From Oikopleura dioica (Eukaryota; Chordata; Appendicularia; Copelata; Oikopleuridae), in NCBI GenBank assembly GCA_907165135.1, contig OU015569.1:12895146-12959145 (forward strand): a stretch of DNA of 64,000 nucleotides. Reading direction: 5' to 3'. A program made the position numbers and the translations under genes. Positions 58,501 through 64,000 of the stretch are shown one piece after another; the first letter of the stretch is position 1; each line of letters begins with the position of its first letter. The notes under the pieces were generated by a model. It made no database searches. It saw only the letters and a list, made by a program, of their open reading frames with translations, and was not told the origin of the DNA.

Positions 58501-61500
58501 CCCAAGGAGACGGTCACCTCTCTAGAGTCAGTTCAGTCGGACCCCGGCAAAATTGACGCGTGGAGAAGGTCACTCCTAAAGGTTCAGTTCAGTCTGAACT
58601 CCGACCAAACTGACCCGAAAAAGGTCATCTCTCTCGGTTCAGTTCAGTTGGACCTCCGCCATAACGGCCGAGGAGAAGGTTATCCTTCTCGCTCCAGTTA
58701 AGTCGGACCCCGGCCATACCGACCCGAGAAGACAATCACCTCTCTCGGTTCAGTCCAGTCGAACCTCCGGCAAAACTGACCCGTGGAGAAGGTCACCTCT
58801 CTGGGTTTTGTTCAGTCGGACCCCAAGCAAAACTGTCCCGAGGAGAAAGTCATCTCTCACGGCTGGACCATCGGGAAAACTGACCCAAGGAGAAGGTCAC
58901 CTCTCTCTGCTAAGTTCAGTCGGACCCCCGGCCAAAGGGGCCCGAGGAGAAGGTCGCCTTTCTCTGTACACTTCAGTCAGACCTCCGTCTAAACTGATCC
59001 GAGGAGAATTTCACTTCTCTCGGCTAACTTCAGTCGGACTCCGTCAAAATTGACCCGAGGAGAAGGTCAACTCTCTCGGCTTAGTTCTGTTGGACCATCG
59101 GCAAAATCTGACCCAAGGAGAATGTCACCTCTCTCGGTCCAGTTATGTCTGACAACCGGCCAACTTGACCCGAGAAGGAGATCATCTCTCTCGGTTTCGT
59201 TTAGTTGGACCCCGCCATTCTGACCCGAGGAGAAGGTCACCTCTCTCGGCTTGGTTCAGTCTGAACCATCGGCCAGCTGACCCAAGGAGAAGGTCAACTC
59301 TCTCGGTTCAGTAGAGTTGGACGTCCGGCCAAACTGACCCGAGGAGAAGGTCACCTCTCTCGGTTAAGTTCAGTCAGACCCCATGAAAACTTGATCCGAG
59401 AAGAAGATTACCACTCTCGGTTCAGTTTAATTGGATCATTGGCCGAACTGACCCGAGGAGAAGTTCAACTACATCGGTTCAGCTCAGTCGGACCCCATGC
59501 AAACTTGACCCGAGGAGAAGGTCACTCTTCTCGGTTTAGTTCAGGCGGACCCCAAGCAAAACTGACCCGAAGATAAGGTGATCCCTCTCGGCTTAGTTCT
59601 GTTGGACCATCGGCAAAAACTGACCCAAGGAGAAGGTCACCTCTCTCGGTCCAGTTAAGTCGGACGTCCGGCCAACTTGACCCGAGAAGAAGGTCACCTC
59701 TCTTTGTTCTGTTCAGTCGGACCCCGGCCAAAGGGACCCGAGGAGAGGATCGCCTTTCTCTATTCACTTCAGTCAGACCCCCGTCTAAACTGATACGAGG
59801 AGAAGGTCACCTCTCTCGGTTAAGTTCAGTCCGACCCCGGCCATACCGAGCCGAGGAGAAAATCACCTGTCTCGGTTCAGTTCAGTCGAATCCTCGGCCA
59901 AAGTGACCCGAGGAGAAGTTTACTTTCCTAGATTCAGGTCAGTCGGACCTCCGCAAAAACTGACCCCTTCTGGTTTAGTTCAGTCGGACCCCAAGCATAA
60001 CTGACCCAAGGAGAAGGTCAGCTCTCTCTGCTTAATTCTGTTCGACCAACGGCAAATACTGACCCAAGGAGACGGTCACCTCTCTAGAGTCAGTTCAGTC
60101 GGACCCCGGCAAAATTGACGCGTGGAGAAGGTCACTCCTAAAAGTTCAGTTCAGTCTGAACTCCGACCAAACTGACCCGAAAAAGGTCATCTCTCTCGGT
60201 TCAGTTCAGTTGGACCTCCGCCATAACGGCCCAAGGAGAAGGTTATCCTTCTCGCTCCAGTTAAGTCGGACCCCGGCCATACCGACCCGAGAAGACAATC
60301 ACCTCTCTCGGTTCAGTCCAGTCGAACCTCCGGCAAAACTGACCCGTGGAGAAGGTCACCTCTCTGGGTTTTGTTCAGTCGGACCCCAAGCAAAACTGTC
60401 CCGAGGAGAAAGTCATCTCTCACGGCTGGACCATCGGGAAAACTGACCCAAGGAGAAGGTCACCTCTCTCTGCTAAGTTCAGTCGGACCCCGGCCAAAGG
60501 GGCCCGAGGAGAAGGTCGCCTTTCTCTGTTCACTTCAGTCAGACCTCCGTCTAAACTGATCCGAGGAGAATTTCACTTCTCTCGGCTTACTTCAGTCGGA
60601 CTCCGTCAAAATTGACCCGGGGAGAACGTCAACTCTCACGGCTTAGTTCTGTTTGACCATCGGCAAAATCTGACCCAAAAGAAGGTCACCTCACTCGGTT
60701 CAGCTCAGTCGGACATCCGGCCAAACTGACCCAAGGAGAAGATGATTTTTTCTATTCAGTTCACCAGGACCCCTTTTAACTGACCCGAGGAGAAGGTCAT
60801 CTCTCTCGGCTTAGTTTTGTTGTACCATCGGCAAAAACTGACCCAAGGAGAAAGTCAACTCTCTCGGTCCAGTTAAGTCGGACGTCCGGCCAATTTGACC
60901 CGAGAAGAATGTCACCTCTCTCTGCTGAGTTCAGTCGGACCCCGGCCAAGGGGCCCGAGGAGAAGGTCACCTCACTCGGTCCAGTTTCGTCGGAACCCCG
61001 CCATACTGACCCGAGGAGAAGGTCACTTCTCAAGGTTAAGTATAAAACCCCGGCTTAACTGACAAAAGGAGAAGGTCACCTCTCTCCGTTCAATTTAGTC
61101 GGGCCCACGCCAAATTGACTCGAGGAGAATGTCATCTCTCTCAGTTTAGTTCAGTCGGACCCTGGCAAAACTGTTAAGAGAGGTCAACTCTCTCGGTCCA
61201 GTTAAGTCGGACAACCGGCCAACTTGACCCGAGAAGAAGGTCATCTCTCTCGGTTCCGTTCAGTCTTATGCCCGGCAAAACTGACCCGAGGAGAAGGTCA
61301 CCCTCTCGGCTTAGTTCTGTTGGACCATCGGCAAAATCTGACCCAAGGAGAATGTCACCTCTCTTGGTCCAGTTATGTCTGACAACCGGCCAACTTGACC
61401 CGAGAAGGAGATCATCTCTCTCGGTTCCGTTCAGTCTTATGCCCGGCCAAACTGACCCGAGGAGAAGGTCACCCCTCTCGGCTTAGTTCTGTTGGACCAT

Positions 61501-63721
61501 CGGCAAAATCTGACCCAAGGAGAATGTCACCTCTCTCGGTTTGGTTCAGTCTGAACCCCGGCCAGCTGACCCGAGGAAAAGGTCACCCCTCTCCGTTCAG
61601 AAGAATTGAACAATCGGCTAAACTGACCCGAGGAGAAGGCCACCTCTATCGGTTAAGTTCAGTCAGACCCCATGAAAACTTGATCCGAGAAGAAGATTAC
61701 CACTCTTGGTTCAGTTTAATTGGATCATCGGCCGAACTGACCCGAGGAGAAGTTCAACTACATCGGTTCAGCTCAGTCGGACCCCATGCAAACTTGACCC
61801 GAGGAGAAGGTCACCCTTCTGGGTTTAGTTCAGGCGGACCCTAAGCAAAACTGACCCGAAGATAAGGTGATCCCTCTCGGCTTAGTTCTGTTGGACCATC
61901 GGCAAAAACTGACCCAAGGAGAAGGTCACCTCTCTCGGTCCAGTTAAGTCGGACGTCCGGCCAACTTGACCCGAGAAGAAGGTCACCTCTCTTTGTTCTG
62001 TTCAGTCGGACCCCCGGCCAAAGGGACCCGAGGAGAGGATCGCCTTTCTCTATTCACTTCAGTCAGACCCCGTCTAAACTGATACGAGAAGAAGGTCACC
62101 TCTCTCGGTTAAGTTCAGTCCGACCCCGGCCATACCGAGCCGAGGAGAAAATCACCTGTCTCGGTTCAGTTCAGTCGAATCCTCGGCCAAAGTGACCCGA
62201 GGAGAAGTTTACTTTCCTCGATTCAGGTCAGTCGGACCTCCGCAAAACTGACCCCTTCTGGTTTAGTTCAGTCGGACCCCAAGCATAACTGACCCAAGGA
62301 GAAGGTCAGCTCTCTGTGCTTAATTCTGTTCGACCAACGGCAAATACTGACCCAAGGAGACGGTCACCTCTCTAGAGTCAGTTCAGTCGGACCCCGGCAA
62401 AATTGACGCGTGGAGAAGGTCACTCCTAAAGGTTCAGTTCAGTCTGAACTCCGACCAAACTGACCCGAAAAAGGTCATCTCTCTCGGTTCAGTTCAGTTG
62501 GACCTCCGCCATAACGGCCCGAGGAGAAGGTTATCCTTCTCGCTCCAGTTAAGTCGGACCCCGGCCATACCGACCCGAGAAGACAATCACCTCTCTCGGT
62601 TCAGTCCAGTCGAACCTCCGGCAAAACTGACCCGTGGAGAAGGTCACCTCTCTGGGTTTTGTTCAGTCGGACCCCAAGCAAAACTGTCCCGAGGAGAAAG
62701 TCATCTCTCACGGCTGGACCATCGGGAAAAACTGACCCAAGGAGAAGGTCACCTCTCTCTGCTAAGTTCAGTCGGACCCCCGGCCAAAGGGGCCCGAGGA
62801 GAAGGTCGCCTTTCTCTGTACACTTCAGTCAGACCTCCGTCTAAACTGATCCGAGGAGAATTTCACTTCTCTCGGCTAACTTCAGTCGGACTCCGTCAAA
62901 ATTGACCCGGGGAGAACGTCAACTCTCACGGCTTAGTTCTGTTTGACCATCGGCAAAATCTGACCCAAAAGAAGGTCACCTCACTCGGTTCAGCTCAGTC
63001 GGACATCCGGCCAAACTGACCCAAGGAGAAGATGATTTTTTCTATTCAGTTCACCAGGACCCCTTTTAACTGACCCGAGGAGAAGGTCATCTCTCTCGGC
63101 TTAGTTTTGTTGTACCATCGGCAAAACTGACCCAAGGAGAAGGTCAACTCTCTCGGTCCAGTTAAGTCGGACGTCCGGCCAATTTGACCCGAGAAGAATG
63201 TCACCTCTCTCTGCTGAGTTCAGTCGGACCCCCGGCCAAAGGGGCCCGAGGAGAAGGTCACCTCACTCGGTCCAGTTTCGTCGGAACCCCGCCATACTGA
63301 CCCGAGGAGAAGGTCACTTCTCAAGGTTAAGTATAAAACCCCGGCCTAACTGACAAAAGGAGAAGGTCACCTCTCTCCGTTCAATTTAGTCGGGCCCACG
63401 CCAAATTGACTCGAGGAGAATGTCATCTCTCTCAGTTTAGTTCAGTCGGACCCTGGCAAAACTGTTAGAGAGAGGTCGACTCTCTCGGTCCAGTTAAGTC
63501 GGACAACCGGCCAACTTGACCCGAGAAGAAGGTCATCTCTCTCGGTTCCGTTCAGTCTTATGCCCGGCCAAACTGACCCGAGGAGAAGGTCACCCTCTCG
63601 GCTTAGTTCTGTTGGACCATCAGCAAAATCTGACCCAAGGAGAATGTCACCTCTTTTGGTCCAGTTATGTCTGACAACCGGCCAACTTGACCCGAGAAGG
63701 AGATCATCTCTCTCGGTTTCG
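40511..63721 (+). repeat. Satellite C array, 57-bp unit with higher-order structure
   Basis: About 23.2 kb of a more GC-rich repeat, roughly 400 monomers. A typical monomer reads ACTGACCCGAGGAGAAGG, TCA, CCTCTCTCGG, TTCAGTTCAGTCGGACC, CCCGGCCAA. Because 57 bp equals 19 codons, many frames stay open for 60-200 codons on both strands with a 19-residue period; these are not genes. Each monomer can fold into an imperfect hairpin: CCGAG/CTCGG, AGA/TCT and GG/CC with two single-base bulges and a TCA loop. Monomer variants are strongly diverged within a block but nearly identical between blocks, the mark of a higher-order repeat. No gene or transposon interrupts it. Confidence 0.95.
40561..62116 (+). 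repeat. Higher-order repeat ladder within satellite C
   Basis: The distinctive variant CAGTCCGACCCC(C)GGCCATACCGAG occurs at 40561, 43560, 46027, 47924, 50764 (with CAGTCGGACC), 52657, 55975, 58266, 59827 and 62116. Block lengths are therefore 2999, 2467, 1897, 2840, 1893, 3318, 2291, 1561 and 2289 bp. Blocks share the same ordered variants and differ mainly by deletion or addition of groups of monomers; for example 2467 and 1897 differ by 570, ten monomers. Equal lengths recur (1897/1893 and 2291/2289), so pairs of blocks were probably copied together. Confidence 0.85.
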
Positions 63722-64000
63722 TTAGGTTAGGTTAGGTTAGGTTAGGTTAGGTTAGGTTAGGGTTAGGTTAGGTTAGGTTAGGGTTAGGTTAGGTTAGGTT
63801 AGGTTAGGTTAGGTTAGGGTTAGGTTAGGTTAGGTTAGGTTAGGTTAGGTTAGGTTGGGTTAGGTTAGGTTAGGTTAGGGTTAGGTTAGGTTAGGTTAGG
63901 TTAGGTTAGGTTAGGTTAGGTTAGGTTAGGGTTAGGTTAGGTTAGGGTTAGGTTAGGTTAGGTTAGGTTAGGGTTAGGTTAGGTTAGGTTAGGTTAGGAG
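63722..64000 (+). repeat. Telomere, (TTAGG)n with TTAGGG variants
   Basis: About 280 bp of TTAGG repeats reach the end of the window. About seven TTAGGG units and one TTGGG unit are interspersed. The G-rich strand runs 5'->3' to the right, as expected for a right-hand chromosome end. No subterminal gene or non-LTR telomeric retrotransposon is seen in the tract. Satellite C is joined directly at CTCTCGGTTTCG/TTAGG. Confidence 0.95.

Noticed and set aside
40948-62905. Many 60-207 codon frames in satellite C with a 19-residue period
   Set aside because: A 57-bp unit is 19 codons, so any stop-free frame repeats. Several frames and both strands are open at once, and C-run changes shift them.
63722-64000. 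Interstitial telomeric repeat instead of a true end
   Set aside because: The orientation fits a terminus and the tract reaches the last base. The window alone cannot fully exclude more sequence beyond 64000.

Overview
This window reads as the terminal 64 kb of an arthropod chromosome. The right end (63722-64000) is a telomeric tract of TTAGG repeats with the G-rich strand running 5'->3' towards the end, as at a true right-hand chromosome terminus. TTAGG is the usual arthropod telomere unit and is absent from Diptera, which lost telomerase; I cannot name the order or species. No single-copy cellular gene is visible. Everything is satellite DNA, telomere, or two LTR retrotransposons.

Layout, left to right. 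(1) 1-5820: satellite A, a ~215 bp unit made of two related ~108 bp halves, about 27 copies, with a single inverted unit at 5821-6020. (2) 6074-6403: a 17 bp repeat array that itself flips orientation near 6338. (3) Satellite B, an AT-rich ~160-171 bp unit, in three pieces (6404-10133, 18536-31137, 39129-40510). It was one ~17.7 kb array before two retrotransposons landed in it. (4) 40511-63721: satellite C, a 57 bp repeat built into higher-order blocks of 1.6-3.3 kb. (5) The telomere, joined directly to satellite C.

The two LTR elements are Ty3/Gypsy (Metaviridae-type) retrotransposons of two related but clearly different families. Element 1 (10134-18535, minus strand) is apparently intact. 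Its LTRs differ only in homopolymer length. It has a 413-aa Gag with two zinc knuckles, then Pol in the -1 frame behind a canonical GGGAAAC slippery heptamer and a stem-loop. Pol carries protease, reverse transcriptase, RNase H, integrase with a GPY/F motif, and a ~400-aa tail. Element 2 (31138-39128, plus strand) has the same architecture, but gag and pol are broken by single-base frameshifts that mostly lie in A or T runs.

Main discovery candidate: both elements, from different families and in opposite orientations, sit at the identical nucleotide of the satellite B unit and are flanked by the same 5-bp duplication, GTCAT. This points to sequence-specific or very strongly targeted integration of Gypsy-type elements into a subtelomeric satellite. 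Both integrases share a C-terminal extension in the place where chromoviruses carry a chromodomain, with a conserved LTSYDKL motif, a basic patch and a ~110-aa domain. It is a natural candidate for the targeting module. Together the layers suggest a chromosome end where telomerase repeats cap nested satellites and a self-restricted retrotransposon lineage lives inside one of them.
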